Shown here: piece by piece, positions 19,918 to 31,229 of the stretch
How positions within the stretch are numbered: the first letter of the stretch is position 1
Layout of the letters: each line of letters begins with the position of its first letter
From: Ilyonectria destructans
Taxonomy: Eukaryota > Ascomycota > Sordariomycetes > Hypocreales > Nectriaceae
Direction of reading: 5' to 3'
DNA length: 64,000 nucleotides
Assembly: GCA_020740775.1 (NCBI GenBank)
Contig: JAHEWK010000041.1
Coordinates: 1-64,000 of the forward strand
The notes under the pieces: generated by a model
Told to the model about the DNA's origin: nothing
Databases searched by the model: none
The model's input: the letters and a program-made list of their open reading frames with translations, nothing else
Program-made: the position numbers and the translations under genes

Positions 19918-20824
19918 TTATCTCACTAGCCTCACTGACCTGGGTGCTTCATTATCTACTGAGTGCAGGTCGAGCAATCCATCTCGGCTTGCGTTCGCAC
20001 TAGTGGCCGATGAAGAGAGAGCGCTGCCTGCCGACGTCTCACGACGCCGATATCGTAAGATGGTGCACGCGCCATTGACGGTCAGGGAAATGACGGAGAG
20101 ACTCTATATTATTAGCCTGGTAGCGGTAAAAAACCCAAGGACTGGACTCACAAATGTTTGGTAGAGCAATTTGAACAGAGGGGATCCGAAGAAACACAAC
20201 ATAACAAGAATCATCAAATGGATGATCCTGTGGTATGAGAGTGTTTTCGTCTTTGCTTTGGTCTCGCTTATATTGCCACTGACTTTCATCTGGCATAAAA
20301 CGCTATTAAATATGGAAACGACTGACTGCCGATGAATGATGCATCCCACAGCAAGACAGTATTGGGCACTAGATGGCTTGCGAAGCACGGCAAATATCAA
20401 GCTGATAGAGACACATATCAAGCTAGTCATACCAGTGACTTTGACAATCCATCGATCATCTGCACGCTGCGAAAATAAAATGACATAATAATATAGCTCC
20501 TAGGTCAGTTATGTTAGCTTTGTTACAAGAGTGAGGGTGATGTGATCTCACCTCGGCCAAGATACTCCAAAACAAGACCACCAACATGACAAGTTCTGGT
20601 TGTATCTCGACTAGGAGTTCTGATTCTCTGCTTGATAGATGTCTATACCACAGCAGGGAAACAAGCGCGATCTCCGTTATCATAGCCGCGAATAGAGAAG
20701 CAATCCCGATATACAACCTCCTGCGCGAGTTGACGTTCTTGAAAAAAACCCAACTTTGACCGAGCATTAATGAGAGGTGTATTGGGGAGACGCACGTAGC
20801 CATAATCAAGCCGGTAGACGCCAT
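19918..20824 (-). CDS. Putative integral membrane protein, three exons
   Basis: The exons are about 20824-20552, 20466-20152 and 20103-19918. Intron 1 (20467-20551, 85 nt) has GTGAGA, GCTAAC and CGCAG; intron 2 (20104-20151, 48 nt) has GTGAGT, GCTAAT and ATAG. Both are phase 0, and the joined frame ends at TAA. It gives 257 aa from the ATG at 20824; an ATG at 20926 would add 34 residues. Hydrophobic segments include LYIGIASLFAAMITEIALV, LVMLVVLFWSILAE, TSLICVSISLIFAVL and IIHLMILVMLCFFGS, about five or six in all. The polar tail is rich in Arg, Ser and acidic residues. This resembles uncharacterised fungal multi-pass membrane proteins, but I cannot assign a family or substrate. Confidence 0.62.
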
Positions 20825-21261
20825 CTCAGCAGCCAAGGTAGAGGCAGATGGCGGGTGTGTGTAAGCTTGACACGGTATGGTGGTGACAGAAAGTTGAAAC
20901 AAAGGCAACTTGCGATGCAATTGCATAGACAGGGCACGTTGGATTTGTGTCGGGATGAGGCGGTTGTTGATAATAAGACCGGCGCAAATGACCCGTAGAC
21001 ACTTTACTCTTTGTACATTACCTCGCCCATCTTTAGTAGTTGGCCCCCGGTATCTAGGCCATCCATACTCCGAACGTGATCTCCTACTTGCACGGCATAC
21101 CCGACACAGATACGCGCAGTGGGGCCACGCTAGCGTAGTGGTAGCCAGTGGAAGCCACCCACGGGATGGAAGACAAGAAGTGGGTCGGAGAAAACTACGG
21201 AGCGATTCAGCGTGATTTCAGCATTCTTGCGAACCCTGCACGCGCCTTTCCCTGCACTCCT

Positions 21262-21447
21262 CGTGAGGCTTGATCGACTGACACGGGAACCGGTAGGCAT
21301 GAACCGGATCCCAGTTGGGGGTTGTCTTGGCCCCGGTGCGGCTGTGCATCCTGTTGAGTGCGGCCGCAGGGCTGTCATGGAACAATTGACGGCACCACTC
21401 GACCTAGCCTAGGGCAGCTTATGTGCGGCCGATCCATTGAGCCTATC
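21262..21447 (+). repeat. Unclassified dispersed repeat, copy C (partial)
   Basis: A shorter relative of the repeat at 2425-2996 and 4745-5470. It starts at GAGGCTTGATCGACTGAC and ends at GGCACCACTCGACCTAGCC, then GGCCGATCCATTGAGCCT. This gives a third copy and shows that the 2.4/5.4 kb pair are two insertions of a dispersed family rather than the ends of one element. Confidence 0.55.
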
Positions 21448-22532
21448 CCCCCAATCGAGCACCCCCCAATTGATGGATCCAGTTAGCCGTCGGGACTGTG
21501 ATTCCTTCACCACTCCGTAGTGTACAAGCCTTGACTTGACTTGAGGTGGGGGGCAGGGGGATCAGTCATTCCCCCAGCCCATCCGGAAGCTCCCCGGTCA
21601 GGCCTGCCTAAGATTGTGGGTCTTAGTCGCCGGGTTGGACGAAGGGAGGTGTGGGGGGAGTGTCCACTTGACGTGACGCTCAGAGGCCGCCTCCTTTGCG
21701 GCTGGGACGGAGTAATATTGGGAAGCAGGGACGGAGCGTGCATCACTGCTGTTTCTTCAACACCGGAAAATGGAAATCAAGGTACTAAGCCACAGACGGC
21801 CATCTCCATTTCTTCCCCCATCCCGACATGGCGATACGTTTTGTCCCAAACAGATCAGCCCCCCCCCGGCCCCCGCCTACGTCAACTAACTGGATTTGAC
21901 CCTCCCCTAGCCAACACTCCCTCAGTGTCACACACCCTGCCCACGCCATACAGCCTTGACCGTCTTGTATGGCTGCTGTATGGTCGCTCGTTGTTTCTGG
22001 GTTTGCGCTTGGCTTCCTCACGTATAGCCCTTGGCTCTTGTGAAAAGGGTTAGTCACTTGGCAAGCTCCATTGGATGCTTGATGTATTTAGACCCCGGCC
22101 GCCGCGACGAAATACCCAGTTGGCAAGTACATCGGGTCTCCTGGCGATCCGAAGAGCAGCACTGGACAACCATCAAAGTCAGTTCCCTGGGTTAATCCTT
22201 CTTTCGCTCAACACTCTTGCCCCTCATGGCTACTCTGCTCTCTAGCGTTTCCTATAAGAATAGCCAAGCCCCGTGCTCCTATGCTAACAGTCCCCGCGTA
22301 GGCAGATCGGGCTTGTGAGCTGTCGCCGTGGATATTGCTGCCCTCCTTAAACGCCCCGACTCAAATGAGTCTTCGGTTTCGCCGTGCAAATCGAAACTGC
22401 TCCCGCGCCTGCTCCCACGTCAGCTCCCACGGCCAGTTCGCCTCCGGCAAATACAACTCCTACTCCAGCCGGCCAGCTGTGCATAATACGCCGCTCGTCT
22501 CCCAAGTCTTGACGCCGACTGAGAGGTAGGGC
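21448..22532. other. Mostly non-coding upstream of the Myb gene
   Basis: No gene is firmly supported. Codons in frame with the downstream Myb gene between about 22385 and 22485 would encode an Ala/Pro/Thr-rich segment (APTSAPTASSPPANTTPTP), typical of a disordered N-terminus, so an upstream exon of that gene may lie here. Confidence 0.35.
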
Positions 22533-23397
22533 ATGGATTCCCATGCTTTAGGTCGGCCCGTCGGGAAAAGAAATAAGTCATGGTCTCCAGAAGAGAACGC
22601 ACTCGTCGTCGAGCTCCGGGGGAGCGGTATGAAGTGGAAGGACATCGTGGAGCGTTTTCCCGGCCGGACTGAGGTCAGCTGCCGTCTCCACTACCAGAAT
22701 TATCTCGAAAGACGAAGCGAGTGGGATGAGGAGCGCAAGAACAAACTTGCGAGACTGTATGAGAGGTAAGGGCAACAATATGTCCACTCCGGGCACCTAG
22801 AAGAGCTCGTCTTCTCCGGTTCTCAACTCTCCCTAGATCGTCTCAACTTGGAGAGAATGCTAACAAGGTTACAGATTCAAGCCAGAGATGTGGGCCAAGA
22901 TCGCGAAGGAAATGGCCGTCCCCTGGCGAGCAGCAGAGGCGATGCACTGGCAACTCGGCGAGGCTGATATGGCCCAACGAGCTAATGTGATTCCCTTCCA
23001 CCTCGTTGATGGCAAGGTCGATAGCGACGATAACAGGCACGGAACCCCCTCCTCTCGCAGTAGCACCCACTCGGTTCCCCAGGACAATTTGACATGTGAG
23101 ATGCGAGCACTATCCCCTCATACCATGGATAGCCAACCTCAACCCATGAGCAGTCCCACCATCATCTCTCCCCGCGAGTCGATTTCTCCGCTCGCGACAC
23201 TTCCAGGAGTCATCGGGCTTATCAACGGCGTGAAACCATATCGCGCGGGAGCAGCAACCATGCATATGCCTCTTCCGCCAAGCCAAGGGCCATTTCGCTC
23301 GAACTTCTTGGGACGCTTCAGAGAGACAACGGGATCGAAGCGGGGAGCCCCAGACCAGCTCCAGCGAGAGTTCGGCCATCGGAGGCGCGTCGGATAA
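22533..23397 (+). CDS. Myb-type DNA-binding protein, two SANT repeats
   Basis: A probable nuclear transcription factor of 251 aa in this model. Exon 1 (22533-22765) encodes a Myb/SANT repeat with the spaced tryptophans KSWSPEENALVVEL, MKWKDIVERFPGRT and CRLHYQNYLE. The 109-nt intron 22766-22874 (GTAAGG, GCTAAC, ACAG) splits an Arg codon. Exon 2 (22875-23397) continues with a second repeat (FKPEMWAKIAKEMAVPWRAA, EAMHWQLGEADMAQRA), then a Ser/Pro-rich tail and a basic C-terminus (HRRRVG). The helix-3 residues of both repeats are kept. The N-terminus may be longer, since a Pro/Ala-rich open frame precedes it. Target genes cannot be read from sequence. Confidence 0.8.
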
Positions 23398-24013
23398 GTC
23401 GGGTCTCTCCTGATTTACCCGCGCGTGGGGAACAAGAGTTGTTTTGAGACGGTGGGCAGAAAACATATGTAATGCATGGTCGTTTACCAAGGACAAGTAC
23501 ACAATTACGAACTCGCAAGGATGCTGGAAGCCTGCGCTGAGGGAATGTAATTGCTAAAGTCCCGTCGCAAATTCCATGCGAGGATGGGAGTGTGAATCAG
23601 GCTGCCCATATTGAGATGCAACTTGTTGGCAGGGATTACATGTTTAAAACTTGGTGTCAATTCATGATGGACGACACCAGACTCGCATTCCGCCCGTGCC
23701 ATCCTCGTTGGACTATCGCCCTGCCTGTTAGGATACCAGCACTGCGAATTAGCTAACTACCTGAAACGCTACCTGCTGGCCTAAGAACCTGCAGGCGCCA
23801 CCATGTGTCATGGCGACCCCAATCATCGCTTTATATCATCTTGATCCTGTCCTGTATCACCTTCGTTTCCTCGTGGTCAAACATGATTGTCCATCATCGA
23901 TTACCATCTCGCCTAGACCTCATTCTTTCCTCCATATACCCTATCTTCTCCATGGGCAGCTCACCTGCCCGACCCTGTCACCCTCTCCCTCAAAACAATG
24001 CAAGCCTCTCCAT

Positions 24014-24293
24014 GCCGTCCTTGGTAGAGTGTCTGTTGGATGAGGCTCAGCGGCTCGTATTTTCCTACCTAGATTACCAGTCCCTCATCTTCCTCTCTAC
24101 CATGAACCGACACCTCCGCCAATCGATCAATTCTCAAGCAATAGCCAACAGTTTGGACAAGTTTGAGTTCGTCATGAGGGCAGCCAAGGACTTCCCACAA
24201 CACCAGCCCAGCGAAAAGGGCCAAGACCACCAGCCGGGCAACTTCGAGTGTTATATCTACTTCCGAGTTCGGCTGCTTTGTTGGTGGGAGTGA
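24014..24293 (+). pseudogene. F-box-like protein, truncated
   Basis: From MPSLVECLLDEAQRL a short F-box-like motif follows (VFSYLDYQSLIFLSTMNRH), then KFEFVMRAAKDFPQH and a CYIYFRVR motif at the point where related fungal proteins continue with a Cys-containing domain. The frame ends nine residues later in LLCWWE-stop, and the following DNA gives no in-frame continuation. I read it as a 3'-truncated or frameshifted gene. F-box proteins recruit substrates to SCF ubiquitin ligases. The frame is open upstream to 23805, but that part looks non-coding. Confidence 0.5.
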
Positions 24294-24299
24294 CCTTTA

Positions 24300-27240
24300 G
24301 CGCAGACCACACCCGTCTGCAGGGTAGGAGCAAGAGAAGGCAGGAAAAGAAGAGAAAGCAACAATCTGGCTGTCACCTGGGGTCTTAAGATACAGAAAGC
24401 AGTAGATCCACTGCTTTCTGATATCTCCAAAGGAAAGAAAGAGATAAATATCGATAAGAGCTGCTGCGACAGCTATAGTGTAATGAGGATGATACGACAA
24501 AAGGTGTCGCTCAGTGTAAGGAAAGGAAAAAGCGTGTCGTTTCAATTGCTCGGGCAGACTAGACGCCTTAAGTAGGGCCATCCTAAGCTAGCTGCAGGCC
24601 CCCTACTGTATTAAAACTCCAAGTGGACCGTTGGCCCCATCACAATATCACCCAGGGCCAGGCTGGCAATAATCATTAGAAAGGTCGATAGATTAAATAT
24701 AGTACTTGGATATTTAGGGGCATCGGTAATAGACTTTATTTAATGCTTATCTAGTTCTAAATCCTATCCCATACTCAAGCTTTTGACCATCCTCTGAGCC
24801 TAGAAAGTGGCGAGTGGTGGTGTGTCTTTAATACTGAGGGTGTATGAGCTTGAAGTCTGTCAATACAGGACGCTCACAAAGCGAAAAGGCCGCAACAGTA
24901 TCTATTAACGAAAATTTAATGCCCGGATGGTACAGAACCTAGGCTAAGCACAATTTTCCCTATACTACTATCCCCCTGTTGGCGAGTATGAATTTAATCA
25001 CCATGTTCCAGGCCTTTTCATCCTTGTCAGTCATGTAATCGTTCGTACTTGAGAACTTCGTGTTACAGTTCCCCTTGCTTGTGATGGTGGAAGTTCCGAA
25101 AGGAGACCAATGATAGGTTTCGTCTGCTCAATGGAGGGTGACAAGCAAGACCTAGTTGTTGATTCGTCCCCGACAATTATAATAATGTATCCACCCATGG
25201 TAGTCGACATGGGCTCGACGAAGACGTCTATGTGATATACCTCGGTACCGACTACGATGCTGAGGATGCTATCGCGTTGTGAGTCAACCTACTGTATGGC
25301 ACCAGGCCCACATACGCCAACGCTGAAGCCCGGATTGTGAGATATCGTCGTTCCTAGATCTTCGCTTCCGGCTTGCATCGATGAGGATGCAATTGGTTTG
25401 TCGGTGAGGAGGATGCTTGTGGATGGAGTAGCTTCTATTGAGCTCCGCTTGAATGAATGAGACGATCGGTTGAGTACGCGGATGAGGGTAGAAATAGTAA
25501 AACACTATCCGCAGTCAGCTCGTGTTGTTAGATGACGCGTGAAACGTACCATGAGGATCTCTACAAGCCCATGCTCTTGAATAACAGGACAACCAGCTTT
25601 GCATTATCGTCAAGTCTTTCGGCCTCGGCTTCAACCAGCCCTGCCAAGGATAGTCCTGGGTCCCTTGAGCCATTTCGTCGGGTACACTGTGACGGTGTCA
25701 CGTTGAAACACACCCGCCGACAGTTTCCCAAACAAGCCTCAACGATTCTCGCCCTCCGCTGCGCTTTGCCTCAGATACCCTAATGACCTCTTGACTCACC
25801 TCACCTCGAATCGCACACCCCCAAGATCTACCCTCAGTCAAACTGGCCCTCGATATCCGGCCTACCCACCACCAGACCAGCAGGGCGGCTATTACGACAA
25901 CCGCCACCCTCGTGGGCCTGGGTATGGCCAAGAGCCGTACCACGATTATCGGGGACAACTGCCTCAGGCCCCCCCCGCCCCCTAACGACTACCGTGACTA
26001 CCGCGTCCACCCCGCCAGCCGTGTCTACGGGTGCCCTCTTGGGGGCCGAGTACAGTGTCTCAGTTAACCCAGGCAGCCCCTAGGCAGCGTACGTCGATTA
26101 CTTGTCGATATTGCCGAAAGCGAAAAGTATGTAATCCGTAGACCCCGCTTGTTCCATGTTGCTAACCGTCGTAGATTCGATGTAGTGGTTACCAAAGCGC
26201 TCCGGGAGGTAAGTGCCAAAACTGTGCTCGGACGAGCCAGGAATGTCTCTTCCAACCTGTCTCGTCATCGAGCTCGACGGCATTCATGCCGGTTTCTGCA
26301 GTCCGCGGCGGCATCCCGCCAGGCACTCAGCTCTTTGGTGCATATGGCCAACCCCTGGCTCCCAGTTCAGTAGCAGCACCTCAAGAGGGGATGAACTCTA
26401 GCCAGAAAACACAGCAAGTGATCCCGTCGGTTATGGGCCTCAGCTACGTGGTGGGGTGAAGTGGCATGGCTGGATTAACTGGACCCTAGCCTCAATCAGA
26501 ACGGGTGAACGCAAACAAGCCATTAACGAATCCCGATGACGAATTGACACTGCCGGATAGGTTAAGGTGACGAATTGAGGCTCTCTATTGTAGGATCTCA
26601 GGTACATAGAGATAAATCAAGAGCTGCGGCGCGGCTGTTTTTATTACTATTTGCTGTGCCTTTAATCTATGGCTGTGCAAATCTGGATAAGGTAACAGAG
26701 TTCATTACCTAGATAGCTAATGGGAGCCATCGGGTGACAGCTATAGTATGGGCTCGAAGCCAGTGAACGTGAATCTCAATATTTCCTACATAGATTCTTT
26801 TCGAACTTCATGAGAAGGAAGGATGATGAATGCAGCTCAAATGGGGCAATTCGTTAATACATTGAGCTGATTGCCATTTCCCTCCACCCTCAAGCGACTC
26901 AGTGCAAACAAATAAAGACGTCAGGGAATATTGACTACCACGTAATGTCTTCACTTAGTAGGGTGTATTAGTGTTGAAACCGAAAACTAAGGCGGTTAGA
27001 GCACCAACAATGTATTTATTTAGACTTGATTTTTCTTAATCAGTACTGATTAGTTATCTGGAGTGCCTGCGTAGTAATTAGATTGGGGCGAAGCCGGCTC
27101 GACCTCTGTCATCTCTATTCAGATAAAAGCTCCCTCCTCAGAGGCTGCCCGGTTCCTTCGACCAAGATCGGTTCCACAGCCAACTCACGCCCACTTTCTC
27201 CATAGGCCTATTCTAGCTTCAGGCGGTTACGCATTAAGAC
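24300..27240. other. No supported intact gene
   Basis: A moderately AT-rich stretch. The only coding-like patch is about 25791-25985, rich in Pro, Gly and Tyr (GYYDNRHPRGPGYGQEPYHD), which could be a relic of a disordered protein N-terminus; I cannot place it. The rest shows no splice-consistent frames. Confidence 0.4.
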
Positions 27241-27244
27241 TTCC

Positions 27245-28460
27245 CCTACCGTGATTGTTGGCCTTAGTGCTTCCCTGTCCGCAGGCGGTCTGTCCTAACC
27301 CTGGCTGTGATTTACTATCGTCTCCGGGTCCGGCACCGCCGGCCTCCGGTCGTGAATTACGGACCCACGGCTATATGAACCTCAAAATACTGTACCCATG
27401 TGTCCCTCACCTCGGCGTCCTCCCTGTCTCGAGACCCGTATCAGTACCATCTAGCCTGCCTCAGCGAGCCTTCGTGCCGTCCACGCCTCGGCGTCTCCTT
27501 CACCCCGTGTTGGTGAAGCCGTGTCCCCCCATTCGCGTATGAGTTCCCGCGCAAGGCTGAACTGCTAGTGTTTTCCTAGGCGTAGGTCGCTGCCGGCCCG
27601 GCTTCGCCTGTATTTCTCTTGAAGTCCTGGAAGATACCGGTGCCTCTATACAGTTGCTTCCGCTGCTCAACTCTTTCACTGCTGTGTCAGTCCCTTTACC
27701 GCACTGGCATCTGGCCGGGGTCGCCCCGGGGACACGGCGGCGCATGAGATACGTCTTTAACCCCATATATCGCGTCCGTGCCTGGACGAGTATTGATGAT
27801 TCTGCCTAGTGGAGCGGTTTGTGGATCATAATGCCTCTTTAATTAGGAGGGCGTTCTGCAAGGCTCGGCCGCCTTGGGTTCGCCTCGATGACGAGTTGCG
27901 ATTCTGTATGTCATCCGTCTGCCCATCTGATTCCAAGGTGTCACTTTGGGTCTGGGTACCAGTCCTGTAGAGGGAAGTCCTCCGTAGGGGTTCCTGCAGT
28001 GGGGCCGGCTCGGTCTCGCCCGGGGGCTCAAATGATGTCGTGTCGGATCTTGTGGCAGGCCTTGATGGATTTGGTGGTTAATCCCGAGTATTTTCGTCTT
28101 ACCGAAAGTGGGCGACTCTCGCGTTCAGCCATAGGTCGAGTAGAGAGATAAAGGCTTCTGCATGCAGATGTCTGACCGATGCGGACTTATATGCCCCGAG
28201 GACCTGACGAATGCAGGACCCCACGACACCAGCTAGAGCACGGGCCGGCCCTTTGGTTTGTCGTCTTGTGTCGTCAGGGTGTGTCACGCAGCCGACCATA
28301 ATAGCCCACTGCCGCGCGGATGCTCCGAATTTCCCATGGTGGTGAGGGTGTATGAGTTCGTTAAACCGAACGATGGGGGACAGATGGTAGCGCAAGCTTC
28401 CACTTATATCATCAGGCCCATAGCCACCCGTATCATGCAAACAACAGGGCCAGCTAGATA
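27245..28460 (-). pseudogene. LINE ORF2 relic, C-terminal half
   Basis: Read from high to low coordinates, the minus strand shows pieces of a second, different non-LTR retrotransposon. 28440-28099 has a post-RT thumb-like segment (RQVLGAYKSASVRHLHAEAF, SLLDLWLNARVAHF). 27766-27660 has the C-terminal Cys motif region (GLKTYLMRRRVPGATPARCQ, then CGKG). Frames shift between them and the RT core is missing. It is GC-rich, so it decayed without the AT shift of repeat-induced point mutation (RIP). It is not a copy of the intact LINE at 6-11 kb. Confidence 0.6.
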
Positions 28461-29631
28461 AGGGACCCCTATCTCATGGCGAGGGTGGTGCGCCCTCTTG
28501 CCACTGGCATCAAACGAAGTAAGGCCTCCCATGCACCCCTATTTCGAGGCGATGATGTAGGTAATCAACAGTATTTGAAGGGTGAGCAATTCTAGCCCCC
28601 TCCCATAACGCTTCCCTTTAGCCAGCTCAACTAAAACACGATCATCTAATCCTTTGAACACCAGCGGATAATGAAGGCCTCTTATGTTTGTCTCATTTGT
28701 AGCTGGGAAAAATGGGAATAAGATCTTCAGTGTTAGATTGGCATCGACCATTCGCAGCATCTCGTCATTTTTTCGTTCCAGGGTAGGCTGGGTCGACTTG
28801 CCATACCTACCACAACTTCGACAGACGGCCTACCCTTTAGTTGAAATACATTAGGCTACGCTATTCTGACTCCCCGTAACCATCCGCATCAAGGTCAAAG
28901 CACTCTGGCTCATCAAGCTTAGCACGTGGACGGCCGCTGAATCTGAATTGCAGCATGGAGCTCGTTACGTGCTCATTAATCGCACACAGAACAATTAAAC
29001 ATTCAATTAATAAATATCCTTTAGTATAGGGTATGTGGTTCATGTTCGAAGGATGGGATAGCTAATGCGTGAATAAAAAATATTCGAGTGTCGCGGATAA
29101 ATATCGTTGATATTACCTACTACGCCCTCATGGCTCACAGTATTGTATCAACTTAGGATGAGAAGCTGACAAGATCTTAGACCTCCTACATTCCCAGTTT
29201 GGCCTTGAACATCCGAACGAGGTGAAAGACTAGTTTGGCTCAAGTAGCGCCTGGAAGCTTGGGAGTAAATTTTATGTCCCCGCATGGCTTTAACAACGAG
29301 GCCAATATTCCACTGCTCAACTTCGACACTCTCCCTGTCTACCCTAATCTTTTCTATCTCCGCCGCAAGGATCTCTTTCAAGTCTGTGTCCACAACCCTT
29401 GACGATGAGACCATCGGAGTTGTTGGCAGTGGCGTACTTCACACGCCATCCTTTGTTGGGCATTCGGTACTTGATGCCTCTGATTGACTGCAAGGTGGCT
29501 TAAAGGAAATTATGTACTCCTCCTATCGGACAAGTCTCTGTTTTCATCTTATATTAATGGTCCTTTAACATAGCGGCCTGTCTTCTATGGCGTGGGTAGC
29601 GAATCTGCTAGACACATAAGGATCATCGTCA
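28461..29631. other. Spacer with weak coding-like patches
   Basis: Minus-strand patches at 28539-28760 (LKILFPFFPATNETNIRGL) and 29290-29414 (DLKEILAAEIEKIRVDRES) look protein-like but have no start, no splice support and no recognisable family. They may be remnants of two genes. Nothing else is supported. Confidence 0.3.
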
Positions 29632-29633
29632 TA

Positions 29634-31018
29634 CAGTGGGCGTGCAAAAAAACCGACAATTATCCGATTTTCCCCGCACTTGCGATCGCGATCACAGACA
29701 TCCCTCCAGACATCACCAACTTCACTCAGCTACAGCTCAATTATTATACCTCGCATCAGGGCCAAATCTCATTACAGTCCTCATAAAAGGACGAAGATTA
29801 TATATAAAATTAATTCTGGTGTTTCAGCTAATCAGATCGCCGAGGAAGAGGGCATAACAAAGCATGCAATATTTGGTATCGTCCGGCGGTACAGACATCA
29901 AAACAGCGCAAAGAGAAACACCGGCTCTGGCCGCCCAACCATTCTATCAACCCGCAATAAAAATCATATCTTTAGAATCGTCGATCAAGACCCTTTCGTC
30001 ATATATGCAGAAATCCTCGAGCAGACCGGTTTACGTTGCTACAGGACGACTTTAATGCGGTAGCTCCATAAATAAAGCGTCTAACACTACCTCTCTCTTC
30101 GTCGGCTATTTCTGAGTCCAGCTGTGGCCCAACAGCGCCTAGATTTCGCACAGAAATATATTAATAAAGATAAGAGCTTTTGGTATACTTGGATTTTCTC
30201 TGATGAGGTCTCTATTAATCATACTGACGGCGATAAATAGAGGTGGGTTTTCTGCCGTTATGTAAGTCCAGCCCTCGATCTTATGACCGCTTTCCTGACT
30301 GCATCTAGGGCGAGAGACTCAGAAAAAAGAACATAAAGCCCCGCCGGAAGCCGACAAGGCATTCCAAGATGTTTTTTGCTGCATTCTGCCTTGAACGGGC
30401 TATAGGATTGATCCCTTTAGATGGAGATCCTGCTGCTAAGCGTGGCGGCGTCTCCGGGCGGATTATCTTGGAATGCCTTAAGACTCATCTACCGGAAATC
30501 ATCGATGATAGAATGACATTTCAGCACGATAACGGACCAACTTATAAAGCCCGTATCGTGCAGAAGTGGCTGCGCAGCTATACTAGAAGAGAGGGGGTTT
30601 CCCTGCCGTCTTGGCCGCCTTACTCCCCTGATCTTAACCCTATTGAGAATTTATAGGCAATTTTAAAAGAGCGAATTTGCAAGCGATACCCTCATCTTGA
30701 AGGGCTTCCGAAGAACGCTGAGTCTTTAGATCTTTTAATTGAAGCCGCGATCGAGCTGTAGGCAGAGATTGAAGAAGAGGTATTCGAAAACGTTATAAAT
30801 TCGATGCCGGCGCGGATGCAGGCGGTTGTGGACTCAAATGGCTGGTACACAAAATATTGATATAAGTCCTAATATTCTCTAGCTTCTGGGCTTCAAATTG
30901 ATCTATTCTATGATTTTCTATGACTTTAAATGAGACTATGGTAGCTAGTCAAAGACTGTAGTGTCATCGCGGAAATTCGGGTGGATCCGGGCGTTGTCGG
31001 TTTTTTTGCACGGCATTG
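29634..31018 (+). mobile_element. Tc1/mariner element, decayed
   Basis: A 1385-bp element bounded by inverted repeats. The left end starts CAGTGGGCGTGCAAAAAAAC and the right end is its near-complement TTTTTTTGCACGGCATTG. TA dinucleotides flank it at 29632-29633 and 31019-31020, the usual Tc1/mariner target. The inner part of the ends keeps weaker similarity (CGATCAC/CGATGACAC). It carries one transposase relic. The size and TA duplication fit a single complete copy. Confidence 0.88.
29680..30860 (+). pseudogene. Tc1/mariner transposase with stop codons
   Basis: An N-terminal helix-turn-helix (SANQIAEEEGITKHAIFGIV, then a GSGRPTILS linker) leads to a DDE domain: WIFSDEVSIN with the first Asp, HDNGPTYKA with the second, and WPPYSPDLNPIEN with the third acidic region. 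In-frame stops occur at 30061, after GGDK near 30238, at 30654 (NL-stop-AIL) and near 30760 (EL-stop-AEI). The last two are TAG where TGG (Trp) is expected, as G-to-A changes would make, and a frame change occurs around 30260-30360. It cannot make an active transposase. Confidence 0.85.
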
Positions 31019-31229
31019 TAGGAAAGACCAGTCCGATCCGCTTCACGGCCATTTTCGGCTGACCGAGATCCCGCTGATTAAGGACGCTCTTCCTACACCC
31101 ACATTAATAAGTTGTATGGAGCCGGCGCCGACTTGCAAAAGTATCAAGAGGAACACCCTGTGGCGTACAAGGTTGCTCGTTTGATCGTCAGTTCTCTTTC
31201 CCGCCACATTGTGTGAGGAAGACTCCATT

